Source: CAXMNX01 sp964194845 (GTDB lineage Bacteria; Pseudomonadota; Alphaproteobacteria; Rhodobacterales; Rhodobacteraceae). From it: a stretch of 64,000 nt of DNA. A program made the position numbers and the translations under genes. Below, in pieces: positions 24,546 to 32,259 of this stretch (positions within the stretch are counted from its first letter, which is position 1; each line of letters opens with the position of its first letter). A model generated the notes under the pieces. It was given only the letters and a program-made list of their open reading frames with translations, had not been told where the DNA came from and did not search any database. The stretch spans positions 47,851 to 111,850 of the forward strand of contig CAXMNX010000004.1 of assembly GCA_964194845.1 (NCBI GenBank), written 5' to 3'.

Positions 24546-25259
24546 ATGAAAAAACTGATCCTAACCGCTGCGGCGCTGGCGATCACTGCCAGCACGGCCG
24601 TTGCACAAGACATGGTCCGCATGGGCACCGAAGGCGCATACCCGCCGTGGAACTTCATCAACGACGCGGGCGAAGTTGACGGGTTCGAGCGCGAGCTTGG
24701 CGACGAGCTTTGCACGCGCGCGGAACTGACCTGCGAATGGGTGACCAACGAATGGGACTCGATTATCCCCAACCTCGTATCCGGCAACTACGACGCTATC
24801 ATCGCGGGCATGTCAGTGACCGACGAACGCGACGAAGTGATTGATTTCACCCAAGCCTACACGCCTGCGGATCCGACGCTTTATATGGCGACGGGCGACT
24901 ATAGCGGCGGCGGTATTGTGGCTGCCCAAACAGGCACCATTCAGGCCGCGTATCTGGCCGAGCTAGATGGCGTGATGCTGGTCGAATTCGCGACTCCGGA
25001 CGAAACCGTCGCTGCGGTGAAAAACGGCGAAGCCGACGCGGTATTTGCCGATTCATCGTTCCTGTTGGGTATTGCCGAGGGCGACGCAGACCTGAAGGTC
25101 GTCCATGAACCAGTGAGCCTTGGTGGCGGCGTTGGCATGGGCATCCGCGAATCGGATGGCGAGTTGAAGGCCAAATTCGATGCGGCAATCCAGTCGATGA
25201 AAGACGACGGCAGCCTGAACACGCTGATCGAAAAATGGAAAGTCAGCAGCCTTTGGTAA
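24546..25259 (+). CDS. Amino-acid/amine ABC transporter substrate-binding protein
   Basis: 237-residue periplasmic protein of the SBP_bac_3 family. The signal peptide MKKLILTAAALAITASTAVAQ is followed by the family opening VRMGTEGAYPPWNFINDAGEVDGFERELGDELC. The mid-domain IIAGMSVTDERDEVIDFTQAY and the AVFADSSFLLG hinge region follow. Members bind lysine/arginine/ornithine/histidine, opines or octopine. Here the neighbouring gamma-glutamyl-ligase-like and FAD-oxidase genes hint at an amine or non-standard amino acid. A strong terminator follows. Confidence 0.9.
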   Translation: MKKLILTAAALAITASTAVAQDMVRMGTEGAYPPWNFINDAGEVDGFERELGDELCTRAELTCEWVTNEWDSIIPNLVSGNYDAIIAGMSVTDERDEVIDFTQAYTPADPTLYMATGDYSGGGIVAAQTGTIQAAYLAELDGVMLVEFATPDETVAAVKNGEADAVFADSSFLLGIAEGDADLKVVHEPVSLGGGVGMGIRESDGELKAKFDAAIQSMKDDGSLNTLIEKWKVSSLW

Positions 25260-25275
25260 GCTGATCAGATTAAGT

Positions 25276-25310
25276 AAAGGGCCGGAGCAGCAATGCCCCG
25301 GCCCTTTTTA
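25276..25310 (+). terminator. Rho-independent terminator after the binding-protein gene
   Basis: AAAGGGCCGG, a 12-base loop, then CCGGCCCTTT running into a T-rich tract (TTTTTATTT). The 10-bp stem is perfect. It closes the ATPase/binding-protein unit before the convergent oxidase gene. Confidence 0.85.
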
Positions 25311-25339
25311 TTTGGGGATCGTGATTGTTCGGTTTCTGA

Positions 25340-26413
25340 TCAGTCGCGACCCGCAAAACGGTCGGGGCCAAAGGGTGCCAAAAGCGGATCGCGGTCGCCG
25401 GTCAGGATTTCATTCGCCAGAAGCTTGCCCAGGATCGGTGCCAGCGTGACGCCGGAATGCGTGACCGCGACCGTAAGTCCCGGCATCACGGGCCCGGCAA
25501 TTGAAACGCCGTCTTTGGGCGTCGGGCGATGACCGACTGTCCAGCTTGCCAATCGCAAAGGCGTCGTCGTTTCGATTAGATCCGCCACCCTGCCGACGAG
25601 ATCCCTTGCAACGTCTTCAGGATCATCGCCGGGATCCGAACCGCCAAAATCCGTGCCCGCGATCAGGCTGCCGTCCGGTCGCTGCCGAACATGGACGAAG
25701 GGGCTGATCAGCAATCCGTTTAGCACCCCATCAACTGGTTCGGTTGTCGCCAGAAGGCCGGGTGGCGCATCGACGGGCATTGGATTGCCAAAAGGTTCAG
25801 CCAGCGCAGAAGTGCCAGCACCGCAGGCCAGAACTACCTCGTCGGCAGTGATCGCGGAGCGGTCGCGTAGCACGACGCCCGCAACTTTGTCGCCGGGATG
25901 AGCGAGCCGAACGACTTCGGTGTCATAGCTTAGACGTGCGCCGTGGGCCTCGGCATCTAGCAGCATCGCCTGCGTTGCGGTCACGGGTTCGACGGCACCT
26001 TCGTGGGGCGCGTGGACGGAGATATCGGGAGGATTTCTGAGCGATGGCTCGAGTTGCAGTGCTGTGGCGGCATCCACCAACCGGACGTTGTAGCCCCAGC
26101 CGGACAGTATCGGGACAGACTGCCGCAATTCCGTCTCTGGCAGATCCCAGCTGAGGCTGCCGCACCAGATGGGCGATACGCCAGGTATCTCACCTGCAAG
26201 TCGACGCCATTCGGCAAGCGAGGCCGTTCGTAAGTGATAATACGGTTCGGGATTGCCCCAGGCCGCGTTAAGCCATGCCCACGATCGCGCCGTTGCAAGG
26301 CCACCACCGGAATGCGCCTTGTCTAAAATGGTGACGTTGGCGCCCATACGGGCGAGGCGAGAGGCAAGTGCTGCGCCGATTATTCCGGCACCGACGACGA
26401 TGACTTTCTTCAA
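25340..26413 (-). CDS. FAD-dependent amino-acid/amine oxidoreductase (DAO family)
   Basis: 357-residue DAO-fold flavoprotein. The FAD-binding VVGAGIIGAALASRL is at 5-19, with the acidic end of strand 2 in TILDK. The substrate domain includes GAVEPVTATQAML, and the C-terminal flavin block is VGHRPTPKDGVSIAGPVMPGLTVAVTHSGVTLAPILGKLLANEI, as in glycine oxidase/D-amino-acid dehydrogenase relatives. It oxidises an amine or amino-acid C-N bond. The gene lies, in opposite orientation, between the two halves of an amino-acid ABC transporter, so the transported compound is its likely substrate. Confidence 0.88.
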   Translation of the reverse strand: MKKVIVVGAGIIGAALASRLARMGANVTILDKAHSGGGLATARSWAWLNAAWGNPEPYYHLRTASLAEWRRLAGEIPGVSPIWCGSLSWDLPETELRQSVPILSGWGYNVRLVDAATALQLEPSLRNPPDISVHAPHEGAVEPVTATQAMLLDAEAHGARLSYDTEVVRLAHPGDKVAGVVLRDRSAITADEVVLACGAGTSALAEPFGNPMPVDAPPGLLATTEPVDGVLNGLLISPFVHVRQRPDGSLIAGTDFGGSDPGDDPEDVARDLVGRVADLIETTTPLRLASWTVGHRPTPKDGVSIAGPVMPGLTVAVTHSGVTLAPILGKLLANEILTGDRDPLLAPFGPDRFAGRD

Positions 26414-26616
26414 ACCTATGCCTCCGATCTGTCGTGCGAAAACTGGATGAGGGCATCATAATTGGCAAGCTGAACCTAATTGCACCTTGCGCAAGCTCGT
26501 CACTAACGCTTTGTTCGGCTTTGAGAATGCGGATCGGGGATTTCATGGCGAGCAGTTTTTCATGACGGGCGGCAGATCTTCGGGATCGCGCCCACCAGTG
26601 GGAAGGCTTTAACAGC

Positions 26617-27498
26617 TTGTTTTCCTATTGCGCCGATCCCTCAGCGTTAGAAGGCACCCGGTGGGTTGCCTGTTATCTGACCAACGGCAAGCATATGGCG
26701 GCGTATTTTTCGTTCGTCACCGTCATACTTTTGCTGCTGATCACAGCACCCACGGCATTGGCGTTTGGCTTTATTGGCGCGACGTCAGCACGAAGCCCCT
26801 TCCCGCCGCTTCGCTGGCTGGGCAAAGGCTATACTTCGATCGTTCGGGGCGTGCCGGACATTGTTTTCTTCCTGTTTTTTGTCATCGCACTTGATCAGGC
26901 GTTCGAGTGGACGCGACATCAGGTTCTTTGCCCGGACTGGACAGAGCCGGTGCGTCAGGGCAACGATTTTGTCGTCTGCGCACAAGCGAAACTGCCGCTG
27001 TCGACCGCCCCGCAGTGGGTGCATGAAGGTTATGGATTTACACTGGCGGTTCTGACATTTGCCATCGTCTTTGGGGCGTTCGCCGCCAACGTTCTGTTTG
27101 GCGCGATGCGGGCAGTGCCGCGCGCGCAGATGGAAACGGCAGAAGCATATGGCATGACAACGCGACAGTCGTTCTGGCGCGTTTTGATGCCTCAGATGTG
27201 GGTCTTTGCGCTGCCGGGGCTTTCCAACCTATGGATGGTCCTGGTCAAAGCGACACCGCTACTGTTTCTTTTGGGCGTCGAGGATATTGTCTATTGGGCA
27301 CGCGAGCTAGGTGGCACGAAGGGCCCGATATTCGACTATCCTCATGGCGATTGGCGGCTTTACTATTTTTCCGGGCTATTGGTGTTTTATCTCGGCTTGA
27401 CCAAAGTCTCGGAAGTGGTCCTGGGGCGACTTTCGGCGCGTCTGAGCCGGGGCCAGGCCACGTATGCAGGTGAAGCGCAACGGAAGGCCAAGGCATAA
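26617..27498 (+). CDS. Polar amino-acid-type ABC transporter permease 1
   Basis: 293-residue inner-membrane permease of the HisMQ family. The hydrophobic helices start FSFVTVILLLLITAPTALAFGF, and the EAA loop is MRAVPRAQMETAEAYGMTTRQSFWRVLMPQ. A longer than usual periplasmic loop after helix 2 (about 90-135, with two Cys) is present. An in-frame stop at 26563 rules out longer forms; the start is the TTG at 26617, preceded by GGAAGG. Its stop overlaps an ATG beginning the 30-codon ORF that leads into permease 2. Confidence 0.88.
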   Translation: MFSYCADPSALEGTRWVACYLTNGKHMAAYFSFVTVILLLLITAPTALAFGFIGATSARSPFPPLRWLGKGYTSIVRGVPDIVFFLFFVIALDQAFEWTRHQVLCPDWTEPVRQGNDFVVCAQAKLPLSTAPQWVHEGYGFTLAVLTFAIVFGAFAANVLFGAMRAVPRAQMETAEAYGMTTRQSFWRVLMPQMWVFALPGLSNLWMVLVKATPLLFLLGVEDIVYWARELGGTKGPIFDYPHGDWRLYYFSGLLVFYLGLTKVSEVVLGRLSARLSRGQATYAGEAQRKAKA

Positions 27499-27590
27499 TG
27501 GTTTTGGCTAATCCTCACCGGGTAACGCACGCATTTGCTTTGCAAACGCTTTCGCGCACTCGATCCCTCCTGTGGAGGGATCGTGCATGA
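27498..27590 (+). CDS. Possible 30-residue translational-coupling leader ORF
   Basis: Starts by TAATG overlap with the stop of permease 1 and ends by ATGA overlap with the start of permease 2 (MVLANPHRVTHAFALQTL..., strongly basic towards its end). It runs straight through the hairpin that masks the permease 2 ribosome binding site. It probably serves as a coupling element rather than encoding a functional peptide. It could also be chance. Confidence 0.4.
   Translation: MVLANPHRVTHAFALQTLSRTRSLLWRDRA
27561..27583 (+). promoter_or_regulatory. Hairpin sequestering the permease 2 ribosome binding site
   Basis: CGATCCCTCC, loop TGT, GGAGGGATCG: a perfect 10-bp stem whose 3' arm contains the Shine-Dalgarno GGAGGG, 4 bases after which the ATG at 27587 follows. 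In mRNA the site would be closed unless a ribosome translating the overlapping leader ORF opens it. Confidence 0.6.
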
Positions 27591-28411
27591 GCTGTTGGGA
27601 AACCATTGCTGACTATGCCTTTCGGTCCATCGGGTTTGGCGAACGGATTTTGCCTAAATCGGACTTCACGCTTTGTCAGCAGTTTACGCTGATCGGGTCG
27701 GGCCTGCTCTGGAATATCTACTTTGGCGTACTCGCCATGACGACAGGATTTTTCCTGGCCACGGCAGTGGCGCTTGGCAAGGCCGCCGCAAACCCGCTGA
27801 TCCGAAAGCCCAGCGAATGGTTTGTCTTTCTTTTTCGCGGCTCGCCTTTGTTCATACAGTTTTTCTTTGCCTACGAGGCTTTCGTTTTGTTGCCGCGCGA
27901 GGGCATCGAAATATTTGGCATCACCGCTGACACGCGCTGGCTGACGAAGGCCTGGGCAGGCGCGCTGGTCGTCTTGTTCCTGAATACGGCGGCTTATTCG
28001 GCCGAGATTTTTTACGGCGCATTGCGGTCGGTGCCGAAGGGCGATCTGGAGGCAGCCGATGCCTATGGTCTTTCCGGGTGGAGTAAATTCCGGCGCGTGA
28101 CGTGGCCGACGATGCTGAGGCTTGCATGGCCCGCTTACACCAACGAGGCGATCTTTCTGTTCCACGCCACAACGCTTGTTTTCTTTTCCGGCTTTCCGGC
28201 GTGGCAGCAAAAGGGTGACGCGCTTTATTACGCGAATTATTTCGCCGACAAGACGTTCAACCCGTTCGTGCCCTATCCCATAGTCGCGTTTTATTTTATT
28301 CTGGTGACGCTGACCGTGATCGGGGTGTTCTCGCTGGCCAACCGGCATCTGAACCGGCATATGCCGCAGGAGGCGAAGCGCATTCGCTATCGTCCGCAGC
28401 TATTCCGGTGA
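27587..28411 (+). CDS. Polar amino-acid-type ABC transporter permease 2
   Basis: 274-residue HisMQ-family permease. Hydrophobic helices are at about 40-65 (LIGSGLLWNIYFGVLAMTTGFFLATAVAL), 82-100 and onwards. The EAA motif is ALRSVPKGDLEAADAYGLSGWSKFRRVTWPTMLR and the final helix ends FYFILVTLTVIGVFSLANRHLNRH. The ATG at 27587 has GGAGGG close upstream; the in-frame GTG at 27572 lies within the hairpin and is less likely. It forms the heterodimeric membrane channel with permease 1 and the ATPase encoded at 23740. The glutamine-synthetase-like gene begins 3 bp after its stop. Confidence 0.88.
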   Translation: MSCWETIADYAFRSIGFGERILPKSDFTLCQQFTLIGSGLLWNIYFGVLAMTTGFFLATAVALGKAAANPLIRKPSEWFVFLFRGSPLFIQFFFAYEAFVLLPREGIEIFGITADTRWLTKAWAGALVVLFLNTAAYSAEIFYGALRSVPKGDLEAADAYGLSGWSKFRRVTWPTMLRLAWPAYTNEAIFLFHATTLVFFSGFPAWQQKGDALYYANYFADKTFNPFVPYPIVAFYFILVTLTVIGVFSLANRHLNRHMPQEAKRIRYRPQLFR

Positions 28412-28414
28412 GAC

Positions 28415-29746
28415 ATGATCAACTGGCTAAGTGAGCATCCCGAGGTTCGGAGTGTTACCGTTGCCGTCGCAGATCTGAACGGGCAGGCACGCGGAAAGCG
28501 GATGCCCGCTGCGTTTGCGGATAAAGCGTTAAAGGGTGGCACCCGGATGCCGCTAAGCGCGCTTAATGTCGATATTTCGGGCGATGACATCGAAAACAGC
28601 CCGCTGGTCTTTGAAACCGGCGACCGCGACGGCGTATTGAAGCCGACTGAGCGTGGTTTTGTGCCGATGCCGTGGCTGAAAAACCCGGCGGCACTTTTGC
28701 CGACTTGGATGTACACGGATGCGGGCGAGCCGTTTGAAGGTGATCCACGCCACGCACTTGCCAAGGTTTTGTCACTGTACTCCCAGCGTGGCTGGCAGGT
28801 GATTGCCGCGACCGAGTTGGAATTTTATCTGGTGGATGACAGCGGCGGCGAATTGGCCCCGCCCCTGTCGCCAAGATCCGGCAAACGGCGGCTGGGCGGC
28901 GAGGTGCTAAGCCTTCGCGCGCTTGATGCGTTCGACGAATTTTTCACCGAGCTTTACGGAGCCTGCGAAGCGATGGATATTCCCGCCGAGACCGCCATTT
29001 CGGAATCCGGCGTTGGCCAATACGAGATCAACCTGTCGCATGGGCCTGCGTTGAAGGTGGCGGACGACACCTGGTTGTTCAAACTCCTGGTCAAGGGTCT
29101 GGCGCGCCGCCATGGGTTCGCCGCAAGCTTCATGGCCAAGCCCTATCCCGACTGTCCGGGAACGGGGATGCACATTCATTTCTCGGTCGTTGATGCGAAG
29201 GGCGTGAACGTTTTCAACAATGGTGGCGAAACCGGGTCGGACGAATTGCTTTACGCGGTTGGCGGTTGCCTGGCCGCGATGAAGGATCAAACGCTTATTT
29301 TCGCGCCGCACGGCAACAGTTACGAGCGATTGGTGCCTGGCGCGCATGCGCCGACGGGCATCGGCTGGGCTTATGAGAACCGAACCGCGGCGATCCGCAT
29401 TCCCGGTGGGGCCCCCGCCGCGCGCCGGATCGAACACAGGGTCGCTGGCGGGGACATCAATCCTTACCTGATGCTGGCGGCAGTATTGGGTGCCGCGATC
29501 ACCGGGATCGGCGACAAGGTGGTGCCGGCGCAACCGATCAAGGGCAACGCCTACGCGCGCCAGTTGGACCGCATACCCGACGATTGGGCCGAGGCAATCG
29601 GGCGTTTTGAGAACAGTCAGATTATCCCGCGCATATTCTCGGACGAGTTGATCCGAAATTACGTGATGACAAAACGGCAAGAGCTTGCGAGCTTTGCCGA
29701 ATTGAGCGCGCGCGAACGCATCGACCTGTACCTGGACACGGTTTGA
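28415..29746 (+). CDS. Glutamine-synthetase-family ligase (gamma-glutamyl-amine synthetase-like)
   Basis: 443-residue GS-fold enzyme. The N-terminal beta-grasp-type domain has VAVADLNGQARGKRM. The metal and glutamate-site blocks follow in order: ATELEFYL, ESGVGQYEINLSHGPAL, GTGMHIHFSV and the NRTAAIRIPGG...RIEHRVAGGDINPYL block. Its variant N-terminus and lack of the adenylylated-Tyr region place it with PuuA/GlnT-like enzymes that gamma-glutamylate amines rather than with housekeeping GlnA. It is cotranscribed with the permeases, so it likely traps or activates the imported compound, with the DAO-family oxidase acting on the same route. Substrate not determined. Confidence 0.88.
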   Translation: MINWLSEHPEVRSVTVAVADLNGQARGKRMPAAFADKALKGGTRMPLSALNVDISGDDIENSPLVFETGDRDGVLKPTERGFVPMPWLKNPAALLPTWMYTDAGEPFEGDPRHALAKVLSLYSQRGWQVIAATELEFYLVDDSGGELAPPLSPRSGKRRLGGEVLSLRALDAFDEFFTELYGACEAMDIPAETAISESGVGQYEINLSHGPALKVADDTWLFKLLVKGLARRHGFAASFMAKPYPDCPGTGMHIHFSVVDAKGVNVFNNGGETGSDELLYAVGGCLAAMKDQTLIFAPHGNSYERLVPGAHAPTGIGWAYENRTAAIRIPGGAPAARRIEHRVAGGDINPYLMLAAVLGAAITGIGDKVVPAQPIKGNAYARQLDRIPDDWAEAIGRFENSQIIPRIFSDELIRNYVMTKRQELASFAELSARERIDLYLDTV

Positions 29747-29854
29747 CGGGCATTGCTTACAAATTCCGCCAAACGCGGCGTCGGATTGTCGAAAACGAAC
29801 AAGCCCGTTCAGGTTCTGTGCGGGATAGGCTGACTTAATCCTTTCGAGTATCAA

Positions 29855-31075
29855 ATGCGCCTGCTTATTTCATTTGCTGCCCTATTTTTATCGGTCGTGT
29901 TCCTGCAACTAGGGTCCGGCGGCATCGCGCCCCTTGACGCAATTTCGGGGCTGGAACTGAACTTTTCCCGGACCGAGATCGGCTTGCTCGGCTCCGCCCA
30001 TTTCTCGGGCTTTTTCATCGGCTGTTGGTGGGCACCTCGATTGATGGGCGCGGTGGGACATTCGCGCTCATTCGCGGCTTTCACCGCACTGGGTACCATG
30101 GGCATTCTCAGCCACATGCTGATAATCGACCCAATTGCCTGGGCCGGAATGCGCGTGATGTCGGGCTTGTGCATCGCGGGATGCTATACGGTTGCGGAAA
30201 GTTGGCTTCAGGCGAAGGTTTCCAACGAAACCCGAGGCCGGGCGATGGGCACCTACCGCGTCGTCGACATTGGCGGGTCGCTGCTGGCGCAGCTGATGAT
30301 TTCGGTTCTCGAACCCGCCAGTTATGTCTCTTACAACATTCTAGCACTGATATGCTGTGCCGCACTTGTGCCACTGGTCCTGACGCGCGCGGTTGAGCCA
30401 GCGATCCCCGAAGCGCCGCGCCTTCGCCCGAGCCTGGCCTGGCGTTTGTCGCCGCTGGCGTCGGCGGGCGTTATCTCAGCCGGTGTCACAACGGCGAGCT
30501 TTCGCATGGTCGGCCCGCTTTACGGGGTCGAGGTCGGGCTAAGCGTCGATCAGATCGCGTTTTTTCTGGCCGCCTTTGTTCTGGGCGGCGCTATTTCGCA
30601 ATATCCGGCGGGCTGGCTTGCCGACAGATATGACCGCCGGTGGGTTTTGATATGGCTGTCGGTTGCGGCGGTCGGGTCCTGCGCGGTGACCGTCGCAATG
30701 GCGACGTCGGGCGCGAACGGTGTGATGATTGCGGCTGGTGTGTTTGGGTTTGCAACTTTTCCGATCTATTCGGTTGCAGCAGCGCACGCGCATGATTTTG
30801 CAAGCAACGAAGAACGGGTGGAATTATCGGCAGCGCTGATGTTTCTTTACGCGGTTGGCGCGATCGCGTCGCCCTATGTTGTGGCCGAGTTAATCGAACG
30901 ATTTGGCCCACAAGCGATGTTTGGATTCGTGTCTTCTGTTCACGTCATACTGATCGTTTTCGGCCTGGCGCGTATGCGCGTCCGCCGGAGCGAAACCCGG
31001 ACACATTACGTCTATGCGCCGCGCACGTCGTTTCTGATCGGCCGGCTTATCGGCAAGACACGGGAAAAACCCTGA
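29855..31075 (+). CDS. MFS transporter, YcaD-like
   Basis: 406-residue major facilitator with 12 predicted helices. Helix 1 is LLISFAALFLSVVFLQLGSGGIAPLDAISG. The signature loop after helix 2 is less basic than usual. AESWLQAKVSNETRGRAMGTYRVVDIGG in the helix 5-6 region is typical of the YcaD subfamily, and the central-loop repeat GWLADRYDRRWVL opens the C-terminal half. Export or uptake substrate unknown. It follows the GS-like gene by 108 bp on the same strand and may form part of the same catabolic region. Confidence 0.88.
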   Translation: MRLLISFAALFLSVVFLQLGSGGIAPLDAISGLELNFSRTEIGLLGSAHFSGFFIGCWWAPRLMGAVGHSRSFAAFTALGTMGILSHMLIIDPIAWAGMRVMSGLCIAGCYTVAESWLQAKVSNETRGRAMGTYRVVDIGGSLLAQLMISVLEPASYVSYNILALICCAALVPLVLTRAVEPAIPEAPRLRPSLAWRLSPLASAGVISAGVTTASFRMVGPLYGVEVGLSVDQIAFFLAAFVLGGAISQYPAGWLADRYDRRWVLIWLSVAAVGSCAVTVAMATSGANGVMIAAGVFGFATFPIYSVAAAHAHDFASNEERVELSAALMFLYAVGAIASPYVVAELIERFGPQAMFGFVSSVHVILIVFGLARMRVRRSETRTHYVYAPRTSFLIGRLIGKTREKP

Positions 31076-31151
31076 GTTCAGAACGGGTTGACGCGCGCAG
31101 TGCCGATTGGCTAGGGTGGCCCGCGTAACCTGGTGGGGGGCACCAGACAAC

Positions 31152-32030
31152 ATGTCGATGCAACGCCTGACGCTTCTGCCTATGGCAGGGGTCGCCGAAA
31201 GTGCTTCTTCACGGCGGCCAGAGGCTATCGCGACCGTCGCAGGTCAGACGATCGAGGTCACATCGGTTTCCCGCATTTCGCAAGGCGGGCGCTGGCGCAC
31301 CGAAGCAATGCGCAGCTATGACTGGCCCGTCCTTTTGTGGTTCACGCGTGGTCAAGGGCGTATCACGGTCGCCGGAAGGTCCGGCGGATACGGCGCGCAC
31401 AGCGCGGTTTTTCTGCCGCCGGGAACCATGCACGGGTTTTCCGCGACCCCGACAGTCTTCGGGTCAATGGTTCGCATTCCCCTGGACGACGCGCGATTTT
31501 GGCCTCTGGAGCCGGTTCATCTGCGTATCCGTGAAGCCCACTTGCAACGCGAACTGACGGGGATGATTGATACAATCGAGCGCGAGACGATTGACGGAAA
31601 GGCCCAGTCCGGGACCGCGCTTAACCATCTTGCCGGGCTGCTTGCGATCTGGTTTTCGCGGCTTGGCGATGCGATGGCCGACACCGATAGCGCGAAACCC
31701 GAGATCAGCGCCGCGCATCGTCTGACCGAAGCCTACACAGCTTTGATCGAGCGCGATTACCGGCGCCCGGTCGGCGTGAAACATTTCGCGGCACTTCTGG
31801 GCGTTACGCCGACGCATCTTAGCCGCACATGCCGCAAGGTTTCGGGTCATCCGGCCCTGGATATCCTGGCGGACCGCCGCCATTTTGAGGCCTGCCGACT
31901 GCTGAAAGATTCGAAACTGCCGGTGGCGAGCGTGGCCAAGCGCACCGGATTTTCGTCGCCTGCCTATTTTACTCGCGCATTCAGGGCACGTTCAGGTACA
32001 TGCCCGTCAGAATTTCGAGCGGGGAGTTAA
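31152..32030 (+). CDS. AraC-family transcriptional regulator
   Basis: 292 residues. An N-terminal cupin-like sensing domain (VLLWFTRGQGRITVAGRSGGYGAHSAVFLPPGTMHGFSA) is followed by a C-terminal double helix-turn-helix (VKHFAALLGVTPTHLSRTCRKVSGHPALDILADRRHFEACRLL and VASVAKRTGFSSPAYFTRAFRARSGTCPSEFR). GGTGGGGGG precedes the ATG at 31152. It is 230 bp upstream of the oligopeptide-type ABC operon and on the same strand, so that operon is its most likely target. Confidence 0.9.
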   Translation: MSMQRLTLLPMAGVAESASSRRPEAIATVAGQTIEVTSVSRISQGGRWRTEAMRSYDWPVLLWFTRGQGRITVAGRSGGYGAHSAVFLPPGTMHGFSATPTVFGSMVRIPLDDARFWPLEPVHLRIREAHLQRELTGMIDTIERETIDGKAQSGTALNHLAGLLAIWFSRLGDAMADTDSAKPEISAAHRLTEAYTALIERDYRRPVGVKHFAALLGVTPTHLSRTCRKVSGHPALDILADRRHFEACRLLKDSKLPVASVAKRTGFSSPAYFTRAFRARSGTCPSEFRAGS

Positions 32031-32259
32031 CATGGAGCTGTAAGCCTTGTTTCCATGCACCGGTGTCGTTTTTGCATAAGGCTAATGTCGCATTTGTGAC
32101 GCTATATGCCGAAAGCGAACGTTGACCTTCGCGCGGAAGCATGACGAAATGCCAAGGGGATGGGAAACCACATCAACGTGAACCCACAGAAATGAAGACC
32201 CGCAATCCCAGCGGATCAGTAACGGTCAATAATAAGTCTGACAGGGAGAGAGACCTCAA

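Noticed and set aside
27530..27548. TTTGCTTTGCAAA near the permease junction as a PccR site
   Set aside because: The half-site spacing is only 3 bp and it lies within an operon rather than a promoter; probably coincidence.
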